Positions 36,854 through 46,170 of a stretch of DNA of 64,000 nucleotides are shown one piece after another. Each line of letters starts with the position of its first letter. Position 1 is the stretch's first letter. A program made the position numbers and the translations under genes. The notes below the pieces were generated by a model. It saw only the letters and a list, made by a program, of their open reading frames with translations, did no database searches and was not told where the DNA came from. Source of the stretch: Pseudomonadales bacterium (GTDB lineage Bacteria; Pseudomonadota; Gammaproteobacteria; Pseudomonadales; Azotimanducaceae); the NCBI GenBank assembly GCA_011525295.1, contig WTGV01000013.1, forward strand, positions 1 through 64,000, in the 5' to 3' direction.

Positions 36854-36909
36854 CGTCAAGCTAACGACACACTAGCGAATTTCAAATATCAATGGCGAGA
36901 TCGCAACTA

Positions 36910-38106
36910 TCACCAAGGTTGAGACTTGGTCGATAAATAGTGGTTTGGCATCAGATATGCGGTCTTTGGACTATCGTATGCGGCGACTTCTAACATTTGA
37001 CCGAAATTGATCTGTCGTGTCGCGCTATCGGATCGAAGCATTCTTTGCACTCGGACCTTGAGGCGCCACAACGGTAGTGCCCCTAGTGTGTTCTTTTTGG
37101 GGAAGCCGAGTTGACTAGAAAGTTCATTGCCGATTAGTGCGCGCGATAATGTGTAGCCAAGGTTCAACGTTTTCTCTTTTTCTTTTGGATCTTCAATACC
37201 CGCGGTTAACGGTATTGCATGAATCAAAGCATTCGACATTCGCACCGCGTCTTCGTCCGGCCATGGTTCGCAGCGGAGTACTGCGGTCCAAAGCGCACGT
37301 GCTTCATCTTGATCTCGAAAGAGGATCGTCTCGGGAATCCCCATGACATAGCTGGCGTACCGCCAGAGTTCCATGAGACTCGCTTCTTCGTCGCGGGTAA
37401 ACACTGCACCGACTTTCTTCGCATGTTCCAGTAATCTCATTGAAAACACGGTCGCTGCGAACCCTAGATGCGCTGCACTTATTGGAGTACCATAGAAATC
37501 TTCGTCCCAAATTCCGCCTTCTTTTCGGAACAAAAAGCGTACTCGTGCATGAATGAAACGGAGACGCATGGACAACTTCCATCCATCACCATATCGCCTT
37601 AGTCCCCCTGGCATGTAGGTTTCGAGCAGGTGTCGATTGTTTTGCATTAAGCGTCGCTTCGCCGTATTCGCGTTGAGTACTCTGCCCGTCGTCGCGAATG
37701 ACTTCGAAATCAAGGTCGCGAATCCTTCTATCAATACGCCAGTGACGAAGGCTACAAGAACATTGGTTGTGTTCAGGTGAAATGCACGGATCGCAGGTCG
37801 GTGTGCCTCAAAGTCCAACCAATCGGGTTCCCCTACATGACCGTCAAAAAACTCACGAAAGGCCTGCGGCGCTTGCTTCATTACATCGTCTTCGAGTTCG
37901 ATGCCAGCCTTCAAAAACTTGTGTAATTCAGCCGGTTGCACATCCGCCAACTCCTCAAGCACTCGATCCAATTCCGGATCTCCGATTCTCGTGTGCTTGA
38001 GATAGTTTTCGGTGCGTTCACGGTCAAATTCAAGAGCACTCTCATATCGAGGTTGGTATGCCTCAGGGATTTCGAGTTCTAAATTTTTACCGGATTCAGC
38101 TTCCAA
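36910..38106 (-). CDS. MpaB/latex-clearing-protein family oxygenase (DUF2236)
   Basis: A 398-residue protein of the DUF2236 family, which includes rubber oxygenase Lcp and mycophenolic-acid enzyme MpaB. Family-like segments are RLRFIHARVRFLFR, PISAAHLGFAATVFSMRL and ELWRYASYVMGIP, expected to form a helical haem-b pocket. Lcp cleaves isoprenoid double bonds with oxygen. No signal peptide is seen, so it is probably cytoplasmic, unlike secreted Lcp. The start is TTG, preceded by GAGGA. It is divergent from the squalene-type synthase gene, so an oxidative step on an isoprenoid is plausible but unproven. Confidence 0.78.
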   Translation of the reverse strand: MEAESGKNLELEIPEAYQPRYESALEFDRERTENYLKHTRIGDPELDRVLEELADVQPAELHKFLKAGIELEDDVMKQAPQAFREFFDGHVGEPDWLDFEAHRPAIRAFHLNTTNVLVAFVTGVLIEGFATLISKSFATTGRVLNANTAKRRLMQNNRHLLETYMPGGLRRYGDGWKLSMRLRFIHARVRFLFRKEGGIWDEDFYGTPISAAHLGFAATVFSMRLLEHAKKVGAVFTRDEEASLMELWRYASYVMGIPETILFRDQDEARALWTAVLRCEPWPDEDAVRMSNALIHAIPLTAGIEDPKEKEKTLNLGYTLSRALIGNELSSQLGFPKKNTLGALPLWRLKVRVQRMLRSDSATRQINFGQMLEVAAYDSPKTAYLMPNHYLSTKSQPW

Positions 38107-38490
38107 TAAACTTTTCCTCTTTTTCGTTCGTGGAAGTCACAACACGTGGTAGCTGCCTTCTACACAGCAACTGGTTCAAGAACAGACTCATTTTAAGAAT
38201 GGAGACTGAATTACTATTAGAAGCCTCCGATGAGTCGAAGTTCGCCCAATAAAGAGACCGGTGTCTCATGCTAACTGAATAGGCGTTTCAAGTCGGGCAG
38301 TTGTTACTCAGCAGCATTTGATCGCTATTCCGAAAATCTCATGAAAGTGAAGCCGGATCGAAAAACTCAATTGTCGCTGACTTCTGTTAAATTAAAATGA
38401 CCTCGATAACTACAAGCCCGTCGATGCATGGTCAAATTTGGGCAAGAGTGTCGTCCTACAGAAGATCGACGTTGAACCAAAGACAAGTTT
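38107..38490. promoter_or_regulatory. Divergent intergenic region, oxygenase / squalene synthase
   Basis: This 384-bp gap has no convincing gene and should carry two divergent promoters. An A+T-rich stretch around 38371-38397 (TTGTCG followed after 15 bp by TTAAAA) is a weak promoter candidate for the synthase gene. No strong inverted repeat was seen. Confidence 0.35.
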
Positions 38491-39501
38491 ATGGACAAAG
38501 CAAAAGCCATTGAATATCAGAATGCGATTCTTCCGCATGTGTCGCGTACTTTTGCATTGACAATTCCGCAACTACCTGACTCATTGCAAGATGTCGTAGG
38601 AAATTCGTACCTTCTTTGTCGTATTGCCGACACAATCGAGGATGAACCAGCTCTCACTGCAGAGCAAAAGAGCACCTATTTGAAGATGTTCTCTGATGTG
38701 GTAGCAGCGAACGAAAAACCAGAACTACTCGCAGAACAATTACACCCACTATTGACAGACTGGACTTTGAAGGCCGAAAGAGACCTGGTACAAAACACGC
38801 CAATCGTAATTGAAATAACGCATGACTGTACACCAAATCAACGTGAAATTATGGAACGGTGTATTTCAACAATGTCTTCTGGAATGGCAGTGTTTTGTGC
38901 GAAGCAACAGCTAGCTACAGTCGACGAACTAAAGGACTATTGTTACTACGTAGCGGGTGTTGTAGGTGAGCTGCTTACGGATTTGTTCTGTGATTTCTCT
39001 GAGGACATCGCTCGCTCACGAGACAAGTTGATCACTTTGTCAGTGTCCTTTGGAAAGGGCTTACAGATGGTCAACATTCTCAAGGATGTTTGGGTCGATG
39101 CGAGCCGAGGAGTTACTTGGCTGCCTGCTGAGCTATTTCGCGTGTCAAAAAATGCTGACGGCACCACCTCATCTGATCCAGTATTAACAGTTGAAGGCAT
39201 GCGCAAGTTAATCGGCACGACCTACGAGTATCTATCACAAGCGTTGCAATACAGTTTGATGATTCCCACGAGAGAGGTGGGAATTCGCCGGTTTCTGTTG
39301 TGGACGCTAGGTATGGCAGTGCTCACACTACGACGAATTAACAAGAACCCCAACTTTCAGCGTGGCGATAATGTGAAAATCTCTCGTAATCAAGTAGCGG
39401 CGACTACATTCGTAGCAAATAGCATTGTGGGCTTTAATTTTCTAATCGACTCAATGTTTCGAGTTCTGACCAAAGGGTTGCCAGGCAACATCAAGAAATA
39501 G
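38491..39501 (+). CDS. Squalene/phytoene synthase family protein
   Basis: A 336-residue trans-isoprenyl diphosphate synthase of the head-to-head type. The first Asp-rich motif is LCRIADTIEDE (about 50-60) and the second lies in YVAGVVGELLTDLF (about 152-165, in the usual YCYYVAGVVGE setting). The FNILKDV-like MVNILKDVWVDASRG (about 193-207) and RTFALTIPQLP are also typical. It most resembles squalene synthase (farnesyl-diphosphate farnesyltransferase), which joins two farnesyl diphosphates, rather than the shorter HpnC/HpnD pair. The product could also be a dehydro- or phytoene-like chain. Its place next to the mevalonate cluster points to a local isoprenoid pathway. Confidence 0.87.
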   Translation: MDKAKAIEYQNAILPHVSRTFALTIPQLPDSLQDVVGNSYLLCRIADTIEDEPALTAEQKSTYLKMFSDVVAANEKPELLAEQLHPLLTDWTLKAERDLVQNTPIVIEITHDCTPNQREIMERCISTMSSGMAVFCAKQQLATVDELKDYCYYVAGVVGELLTDLFCDFSEDIARSRDKLITLSVSFGKGLQMVNILKDVWVDASRGVTWLPAELFRVSKNADGTTSSDPVLTVEGMRKLIGTTYEYLSQALQYSLMIPTREVGIRRFLLWTLGMAVLTLRRINKNPNFQRGDNVKISRNQVAATTFVANSIVGFNFLIDSMFRVLTKGLPGNIKK

Positions 39502-39526
39502 CTAGTTTGCACGTGGCTAGTGCCGT

Positions 39527-40120
39527 CTAAGCGTTGTTAAACGCTTGGTTTTCGTGCTCGTTCCCATCGAATGTTGTATGCTCATCTTCGTCTACCATCT
39601 CGCGATCTAAGTCCCGAACACGATCCAAAATGTGTGTCCTGAGGCTATGTGCGTAGTCTCTTTCAAAACCTAAAAACACACTTTGCGCTCCAGCTGTGTA
39701 GAGTTTGAGCGCACCTAGATTGACTACACGATCAAAGATGCTGACCGTAGTTTCCACATGTTGAATACGCGCAAATGGAATCGAGAACGTGCGCATAAAC
39801 AATATGCCTTGTTTGTAGAGAAAGTCGTGTTTTCGCACTACAAATCCACGTCGTGGGACTTCAAAGATAGGCCATATCACACAGACAATGATGAAGGTGA
39901 CAACCAACGACAACAAAACTACACCCAAAGGGTTCCAGAATACGACCCTAGCAGGAATCCATCCAGGAATAATTAGCCCTACGAACAATAGCACAAATAT
40001 CGCCCAAGTAAAACCGTTGCGTAGGGTATTTCGAGTCACAAGCCGCCTCGAAACCTCTCGCCATTGCACATCGACGACTCGCGCAATGTCCTCTAGTTCG
40101 ACTTCCGGATTAGTAAACAA
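39527..40120 (-). CDS. Bacterial PH-domain (YdbS-like) membrane protein
   Basis: A 197-residue protein with two adjacent transmembrane helices (about 36-55 and 64-88) followed by a bacterial PH domain of the bPH2/YdbS type (about 90-170). Typical segments are RRGFVVRKHDFLYKQG, FSIPFARIQHVET and LKLYTAGAQ. The acidic tail is probably disordered. It probably starts at TTG 40120, since no ATG fits. The function of this family is unclear; YdbS/YdbT have been linked to membrane stress. It is convergent with the synthase gene. Confidence 0.82.
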   Translation of the reverse strand: MFTNPEVELEDIARVVDVQWREVSRRLVTRNTLRNGFTWAIFVLLFVGLIIPGWIPARVVFWNPLGVVLLSLVVTFIIVCVIWPIFEVPRRGFVVRKHDFLYKQGILFMRTFSIPFARIQHVETTVSIFDRVVNLGALKLYTAGAQSVFLGFERDYAHSLRTHILDRVRDLDREMVDEDEHTTFDGNEHENQAFNNA

Positions 40121-40449
40121 TGAAACTTAATAGTGTATTTTGCGAGGCTGAATATTACTCAGGCGAGAATCTCTAATCTAAGACCCATTCGAGAACGCCT
40201 TCAGGACAACTTTACTAGGCAATTTATGTTGCATTAGGAACCACGAACAAACCCATCGACGAAACACCCAGTTTCTCCTTTCTGTGGAACAACAATAGCT
40301 GGTGGCGGCACTCGCTATCGATCGCGCTGAAGTGCCCATCTACTCTAGAAATGCAGAATTGCTAGACCCATGTTCTAAAATGCTCATTCCTATACAACTA
40401 GAATTTGAGCAATATTTCACGTGATGACAAAACCATGGAGGACTCGACC
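40121..40449. promoter_or_regulatory. Intergenic region upstream of the TonB receptor
   Basis: A 329-bp gap with no gene, likely holding the receptor promoter. The ribosome site GGAGGA (40437-40442) lies seven bases before the ATG at 40450 and decides that start over the earlier in-frame candidates. I looked for a Zur- or Fur-like palindrome and did not find a convincing one. Confidence 0.4.
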
Positions 40450-42606
40450 ATGAAAATTCCACCCCTACACAAGATTGTATTCAGCACTGTTACCTGCTTT
40501 GCGGTAACAATTGGGCTCTCGGCAGACACGGAATCTAACGATAACGAAAATAAAGGTGAGTCGGAACAATTAGAAGAAGTCCTTGTGCGTGCGCACCCTT
40601 TAAGCACTAGGGACATGGTTGGTGATGTGCTTGTTGTGTCTCCCGTCGATAGTGAAGCTAGAGTTGTACCTCCCGGAAATATCGGACAGACTGTGGAGCT
40701 GCTGCCAGGGATCCGTAATGCGTCGTTCGGTGAGGGTGTAGGCCAAGTGATGGTTCACGGTCTTGACGGACCACGCGTAATGTATCTCTACGACCGCTTG
40801 CACACAATGGATGCAGCGCTTTCGTCTCGTGATCATCCACCCATGATGGAACCGATAATTGCCGATCAAATTGAAGTCTTGAAAGGACCTACAACACTCC
40901 TCTACGGTTCTGGATCATCCGGTGGGATCATCAATCTTGAGAGTGGTCGCATTCCGCGTGATCTCTCACTTGATTATCCGGAGTACAAACTTTGGTTGCA
41001 GACCCGGGACAATAGTCAGACGAATTCGGGCGCGTTCCGATTCAATGGAAATAGCGATCGTTTGGCATTTCATGCAGATTATTTTTTCCGTACTGGGGAT
41101 GCCTACGACATTCCTGGATGCGCGGAATCAAAATACTTCATAGCCCGCGAAGAAGCTGAAGAAGAGCACCACGAAGATGAAGATGAAGACGCAGAAGAAC
41201 CACATGAAGAAGATAATTGTGGTACGCTCATTGACAGCGACGTCGAACTGAATCAGGGCGGTGCCATTGGTCTGTCTTTCATTGGAGATTGGGGATATAC
41301 AGGTTGGTCGCTTTCAACCATTCGTGCTACTATGGGAATTCCGATTGAGCATCACCATGACGACCACGAGCATGAGGAAGAACACGACGAGGAAATGGGT
41401 GAGGAAGAGGAAGAAGAGGAAGAAGAACGAGAGCGGGTATATATCGACTTATATCAAAATAGGTTCGATTGGGAACTAATGGTGATGGAACCTCTCGACT
41501 TTTTAGAAGACATTGAAGTTCGTTTTGCCACAAGCGATTACGAACATCAAGAGATTGCTGGAGAATTAACGGAATCAACCTATCGCAGGAATAACACCGC
41601 CGATACGCGTATCGTGTTGACAACCAAGCCCATGGGGAATTGGATCCATGCGTTCGGTTATCAAAACAGCATCGACGATTTCACGTTTATTTCATTGTTT
41701 ACCGAAGGGAATCCAACAAACACAATAAAAAATGGGTTGTTTTGGCTAGGAAATCGAGAATATGGAAACTCCAACTACCAGTTTGGTCTTCGTTGGGACG
41801 CGAATTTCCTAGATAATCAAACATTTGGTGAATTTGATTTTCAATTGTTTAGTGCGTCGACTGCAATATTGCATGAGTTCGCTAGTGGTTTGGATTTACG
41901 ATTAGCTTTAGACTACTCATCGCGAGCACCTTTAGCCGAAGAACTTTTTGTAGAAGGTACCCATCTATTTACTGGTAGTAGCGTAATTCCTAACCTGGAT
42001 TTGAATGAAGAGAACATGATCGCGACAAGCGTAGTGTTAAATTATGATTTCGAACGTGGGTCTCTTAATGTAACTGGATATTACCGATCGATCGAGAACT
42101 TCCTTTATGAATCGCCCACTGGTGAAGTTGATGAGAATCTGCCTGTTTATCAATTCGTGGAACACGACACAATTTTTGTCGGTGCAGATTTAAGTTTACG
42201 GTACGAACTGATCTCGTCGCCGAATTGGGAAGTTAATACTACCTTGAATTGGGATACCGTGAACGGTGAGATCCAGGATGGACCTTCAAAATATTTGCCG
42301 CGAAATCCTTCGAATCGTACGTCAGTAGGGATTGACTTCTTGTCAGGAAGATTATGGGGTCGAGTGAAATTCGAGCACAACGGTGAAGTTACCGATGTAC
42401 CTGATTACGTTTTGCCTACCGACGCTTACAGTGACGTTTCAGTCGATCTTGAGTACGAAATTTTCCATGGAGACGTTCACGCCGCTGTCGCGTTGCGAAT
42501 CCGAAATCTATTTGACGAGGAACAGCGACCACACACGTCTGCGATTAAAGATTTAGCGCCGCTACCGGGAAGAACAATTACGCTTGGCTTTACATTGTTC
42601 AATTGA
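40450..42606 (+). CDS. TonB-dependent outer-membrane receptor, probably for zinc
   Basis: A 718-residue receptor with a signal peptide (1 to about 25), a plug domain (GQTVELLPGIRNASFGEG, VMVHGLDGPRV, QIEVLKGPTTLLYGSGSSGGIINL in parts) and a beta-barrel ending in the aromatic residue Phe (GFTLFN). Two surface-loop insertions are extremely rich in His, Glu and Asp: about residues 232-258, which also carry a Cys pair near CAES and DNCG, and about 300-327. ZnuD-type zinc receptors of Neisseria and Acinetobacter have comparable His/acid-rich loops, so zinc (or another divalent metal) is the likely substrate. The downstream metal permease operon supports this. Confidence 0.87.
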   Translation: MKIPPLHKIVFSTVTCFAVTIGLSADTESNDNENKGESEQLEEVLVRAHPLSTRDMVGDVLVVSPVDSEARVVPPGNIGQTVELLPGIRNASFGEGVGQVMVHGLDGPRVMYLYDRLHTMDAALSSRDHPPMMEPIIADQIEVLKGPTTLLYGSGSSGGIINLESGRIPRDLSLDYPEYKLWLQTRDNSQTNSGAFRFNGNSDRLAFHADYFFRTGDAYDIPGCAESKYFIAREEAEEEHHEDEDEDAEEPHEEDNCGTLIDSDVELNQGGAIGLSFIGDWGYTGWSLSTIRATMGIPIEHHHDDHEHEEEHDEEMGEEEEEEEEERERVYIDLYQNRFDWELMVMEPLDFLEDIEVRFATSDYEHQEIAGELTESTYRRNNTADTRIVLTTKPMGNWIHAFGYQNSIDDFTFISLFTEGNPTNTIKNGLFWLGNREYGNSNYQFGLRWDANFLDNQTFGEFDFQLFSASTAILHEFASGLDLRLALDYSSRAPLAEELFVEGTHLFTGSSVIPNLDLNEENMIATSVVLNYDFERGSLNVTGYYRSIENFLYESPTGEVDENLPVYQFVEHDTIFVGADLSLRYELISSPNWEVNTTLNWDTVNGEIQDGPSKYLPRNPSNRTSVGIDFLSGRLWGRVKFEHNGEVTDVPDYVLPTDAYSDVSVDLEYEIFHGDVHAAVALRIRNLFDEEQRPHTSAIKDLAPLPGRTITLGFTLFN

Positions 42607-42652
42607 AAACTCTTCGATAGACCGTGCGTATCGAACACTCTAACAGAACTTT

Positions 42653-42686
42653 GGTGGTGGCTCAGCTCGAAAAATGAGCCATTACC
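42653..42686 (+). promoter_or_regulatory. Long hairpin after the TonB receptor
   Basis: A 12-bp stem including two G-U pairs (GGTGGTGGCTCA / TGAGCCATTACC) with a 10-nt A-rich loop lies 46 bp after the receptor stop. No T-tract follows, so it may be an mRNA 3' stabiliser or a Rho-dependent end rather than an intrinsic terminator. Confidence 0.4.
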
Positions 42687-42843
42687 GAAGTCTATAATGC
42701 TTTAGAACTTTTTAAATTTCGGTGTGAAACGGGACCACCAGTCAAAATCTACGTTTTCCGAACGATACCGTGAGAGTTGAAATTCGAACCGACCGAATTC
42801 ATCATGATCTCATTGGATATAACAATCGCCGAAGTTGATTCAC

Positions 42844-42867
42844 GAAGCATTATTCGCTTCTTTTTTT
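42844..42867 (+). terminator. Small hairpin with T7 tract before the permease operon
   Basis: GAAGC / GCTTC (5-bp stem, 7-nt loop) is followed directly by seven T residues. It ends 61 bp before the permease-SPFH start. It could end transcription from the TonB gene or act as an attenuator in the operon leader. The remaining gap (42607-42928) holds no gene that I can support. Confidence 0.4.
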
Positions 42868-42928
42868 ATATGATTGATACCTGTTGGCCAAATCGCAATT
42901 GCAGAGTAAAGAGTAAGGAGACTCGTGA

Positions 42929-45262
42929 ATGAAAGTTTTAAATGTCTTATGGGCTTTCCTCGACTTCCTTTGGAATTCCTTCTTGTTACTCGCGCCAATG
43001 CTTATGTTGGGGCTCTTCTTGTGTGGATTGATTCATGTGTTCATCTCGCGCAGGGCTGTTCTCCGGTTTTTTCAAGAAGACAGCATAAAGTCGGTGTCGA
43101 CGAGTGCTGCGCTTGGGGTACCAATTCCACTTTGTAGTTGTTCGGTTGTCCCCGTTGTAACAGAAATGCGTCGAAAGGGTGCATCGCGGTCAGCGAGCAT
43201 GTCTTTTTTGATCACCGCCCCAGAAACGGGTGCCGATTCAATTTTGGTAACAAACGCGTTTTTTGGACCGGTAGTCGCAGTTATCAGACCCGTCATTAGC
43301 TTTTTTACCGCCGTCTTCTGTGGGATCTTTTGTATTGGCTTGTTGCGTGACCCGGACGAGAGCAAATCCGATACTCATGACAACGATTCAACAGACGTGC
43401 ACGGTCACGAGTCTGAGCATTCTGATGAGGACGGACATGATCATAGTCACGATCACGGACACGATCATGATCACGGACATAAACCACTATTCGAGACGCA
43501 AGATGATTGTTACGTGAGCTTCGCACAGCTCAAAAGAATGTTTTCTGGATACGTGTCCAAAACAATCGCGTTCGCGAGTTCGATCAGATATGCCAGCTGG
43601 CTCAAACCAGACTTTTATTTAGAACGAAAACAAACTCCAGACACACAAGCCGAAAGTACCACTTCCGACGAACCAGAAACTCAAAGCGAAGATCAGTCAA
43701 TAGATCTACCGACTTTGATTAAGCACATATTTCGATACGGCTTTGTGGAAGTCGCCGATGACATCTTGTTTGCGCTATTAGTAGGAATATTTCTAGGCGG
43801 AATTTTGTACTTGGCTATCCCGTCCGATCTAATGGCGAACGAGTACGCAAGGTGGTTAGCGTATCCAATAGTGGTACTCGTTGGCATTCCATTGTATATC
43901 TGCGCTTCAGCAAGCACGCCCATTGCGGCAGCAATGGTTGCAAAAGGCGTTAGCCCAGGCGCGGCGCTTGTGTTCTTGATGACCGGCCCCGCCACAAATA
44001 CCGGAACGATCGCTATTGTAGCACGGCAATTTGGTGCTAAATTTGCGTCGATTTATGTCCTGGGGGTGATTGTTGCCACAGTGTTTTTTGGTGTCGTCCT
44101 CGATCTTCTCCTTCTGGCGGTGGGTTGGCAGGTGGCAGTAAACCTCGAAGCCTCCGACACTCCAGCGATTTTGGTGATTCAATGGACAGGAGCTCTCAGC
44201 CTGATCGCCTTAATCGTGTGGCGTTTTCGAGCGGGTGCGCTCAAGAGCGGGTGGGAAGATCTATGGATAAACCTTAGACCTTTGTATACACGTTTTGGAC
44301 TATTTTGGGAAAAGCTAACCCGTGGGAAACGTTTCGTTGGTCTCCTAATTCCTAACAATCCTGGAGGAATAGCAGCTTGGTCAATCGTGATTTTGTTATT
44401 TGTCTCCTCAGGTTTTTCCATCATACCACCCGGGCACCAGGGTTTCGGTGTCGCGCTTGGTAAAGTTCGCTGGCACAACTTAGAGCCGGGACTTCATTAC
44501 TTAGCTCCTGCCCCCTTCGTGCGGGTTGATAAGTGGCCAGTACGCCAAATCGTGTCGCTCAATACGGATGTTCTGAATGAGTACGTTTCCGGTGACATCA
44601 ATCTCATAGAACTCTCCTTTAACATTCAATATCAGATCAAAGATCCCTACGTTTATTACTATCAAGCTCTGGATCCACAAACGACCATACGTGCGTTCGT
44701 CGAGTCTCATGTTCGGACCTACATTTCGGCGAAACAACTAGAGCCTTTACTTAACAAAAATAGAGCCGCGCTAGAGCAACACATCAACACGGTGTTGACG
44801 AGCGATCACGACGTGGGCAATCCGGTCGTCGCATCGATACAGTTTATTAAAGCAAATCTGTTGCGAATTGGACCAGTGACCGAAACAGTTGAAGCGTTTC
44901 GCGACGTTTCAAGCGCGCAGGAAGATAAGGAACGGATCATTGTCAATGCACAAAGATTTTTAGTCTCGTTAACACCGCAAGCGTTTGGAAATGCCGAGTA
45001 TGAAGTTCAACAAGCGAAGGGATTGGCAGCCCGACGTGAAAAACTGGCGCGCGCTGAAGCTCAGGCTGTTTCTTCCGTCGCAGAAGCTACGCGAACAGCA
45101 CCTGATGTTTTGTGGACCATGCTTTGGCGTGAAAAGCTAGAAAATGCGCTCGCCGGCAATCCAAAAATAATCGTACCAAATCAGGAGAGTTTAGATCGAG
45201 TGTCGCTGTGGAAACGAAAGGAGAACGTCCCTGCGAAGAATACTACGGAGAACAAAGAATGA
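42929..45262 (+). CDS. Cu/Zn-type permease fused to an SPFH (HflK-like) domain
   Basis: A 777-residue fusion. Residues 1 to about 430 are a DUF318/ArsP-like permease of the SO_0444 Cu/Zn-efflux type. It has helices at about 12-38, the conserved PLCSCSVVPV motif with Cys69 and Cys71, ITAPETGADS, a cytosolic loop with at least ten His between 150 and 184, and a second half with SASTPIAAAMVAKG and TGPATNTGTI. After further helices and a linker (about 430-475), residues 478-720 form a membrane-anchored SPFH domain: PPGHQGFGVALGKV, LEPGLHYLAPAPF, NIQYQIKDPY, then an Ala/Glu-rich coiled coil. The SD AAGGAG lies eight bases before the ATG. The stop overlaps the next SPFH gene (ATGA). Metal export gathered into an SPFH cage is inferred. 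Confidence 0.9.
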   Translation: MKVLNVLWAFLDFLWNSFLLLAPMLMLGLFLCGLIHVFISRRAVLRFFQEDSIKSVSTSAALGVPIPLCSCSVVPVVTEMRRKGASRSASMSFLITAPETGADSILVTNAFFGPVVAVIRPVISFFTAVFCGIFCIGLLRDPDESKSDTHDNDSTDVHGHESEHSDEDGHDHSHDHGHDHDHGHKPLFETQDDCYVSFAQLKRMFSGYVSKTIAFASSIRYASWLKPDFYLERKQTPDTQAESTTSDEPETQSEDQSIDLPTLIKHIFRYGFVEVADDILFALLVGIFLGGILYLAIPSDLMANEYARWLAYPIVVLVGIPLYICASASTPIAAAMVAKGVSPGAALVFLMTGPATNTGTIAIVARQFGAKFASIYVLGVIVATVFFGVVLDLLLLAVGWQVAVNLEASDTPAILVIQWTGALSLIALIVWRFRAGALKSGWEDLWINLRPLYTRFGLFWEKLTRGKRFVGLLIPNNPGGIAAWSIVILLFVSSGFSIIPPGHQGFGVALGKVRWHNLEPGLHYLAPAPFVRVDKWPVRQIVSLNTDVLNEYVSGDINLIELSFNIQYQIKDPYVYYYQALDPQTTIRAFVESHVRTYISAKQLEPLLNKNRAALEQHINTVLTSDHDVGNPVVASIQFIKANLLRIGPVTETVEAFRDVSSAQEDKERIIVNAQRFLVSLTPQAFGNAEYEVQQAKGLAARREKLARAEAQAVSSVAEATRTAPDVLWTMLWREKLENALAGNPKIIVPNQESLDRVSLWKRKENVPAKNTTENKE

Positions 45263-46170
45263 AAAAAGCTACAAAGGTAACAGCGATTCTATTGGGGATA
45301 GCCATTGTCGGTGCAGTAGTACTTGATTGCTTCTACGTGGTTCATGAGACTCAGCACGGAGTTCTTACTCAATTCGGAAAGATTGTGCCACCAGTACGAA
45401 GTCCAGGGTTACACGTAAAGTGGCCCCGCCCCATATCGAAAGTTTACCTGGTAGACCGTCGTATGCGGACGATGACCAACATCCCTCACGAATTGATCAC
45501 CGAAGATCAAAAGAGTGTCGCTGTCGATGGCTTCATGATTTGGCGTGTTGTGGATCCTATCAAATACGTTGAAGCCATCAGGTACGAGGAAAGTGCTTTG
45601 GAGAAGTTGACGGAACTGTATTCTTCAGCGCTTGGTATCGTGGTCAGCAACAAGTCTCGAGATGCGTTTATCAGTTTGGGTATAGAACACGAAAATTTCC
45701 ATTTAATCGCTGAAGAACTCACGGAGCGCATCGCCCCCATTGCGTCAGAATCATACGGTATTGAAGTTATGCAGACAGGTATCGTGGAATATACGATGCC
45801 ACCGACTAATCGACCTAGCGTGATACAGCGAATGATCGCGGAACGTGGCAGAATTGCCGCCCGATATCGCGCAGAAGGCGAAGAGCTTGCCATGCGAATC
45901 GAAGCACTCGCAATCAACGAACATGACCAAATCATCGCGGAAGCACATGCCGAAGCAACGGAGATTCTGGGTGATGCAGAGGCAGAAGCAATGGCAATAT
46001 TAGGTGAAGCCTACAAGCAAGATCCGGAGTTTTACAAATTCATCCGCGCGTTAGACAGCTATGATGTGATTATCGACAAGGCTACGACGCTGATGTTACC
46101 CGCCGACAGTGAATTATTTCGATACCTTGATAGTAAACAGATCCAAGAAATGTTGGAGCAGTCACCGTGA
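45259..46170 (+). CDS. SPFH-domain protein, HflC-like
   Basis: A 303-residue membrane-anchored protein. One N-terminal helix (about 5-27) is followed by an SPFH/Band-7 domain that reads like HflC: ETQHGVLTQFGKI, SPGLHVKWPRPI, VAVDGFMIWRVVDPIKY, MIAERGRIAARYRAEGEE and the closing RALDSYDVIIDKATTLMLP. In E. coli, HflC and HflK form a large dome around FtsH in the membrane. The frame opens earlier, but the ATG at 45259 overlaps the previous stop and follows GGAG by eight bases. No hflX, hfq or purA surrounds it, so it is unlikely to be the housekeeping hflC. Confidence 0.9.
   Translation: MKKATKVTAILLGIAIVGAVVLDCFYVVHETQHGVLTQFGKIVPPVRSPGLHVKWPRPISKVYLVDRRMRTMTNIPHELITEDQKSVAVDGFMIWRVVDPIKYVEAIRYEESALEKLTELYSSALGIVVSNKSRDAFISLGIEHENFHLIAEELTERIAPIASESYGIEVMQTGIVEYTMPPTNRPSVIQRMIAERGRIAARYRAEGEELAMRIEALAINEHDQIIAEAHAEATEILGDAEAEAMAILGEAYKQDPEFYKFIRALDSYDVIIDKATTLMLPADSELFRYLDSKQIQEMLEQSP

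Noticed and set aside
40121..40449. Zur or Fur box upstream of the TonB receptor
   Set aside because: No sequence close to either palindromic consensus was found by eye.
43072..43526. Overlapping antisense frames in the His-rich loop of the permease
   Set aside because: Shadow frames produced by the repetitive His/Asp codons of the real gene.
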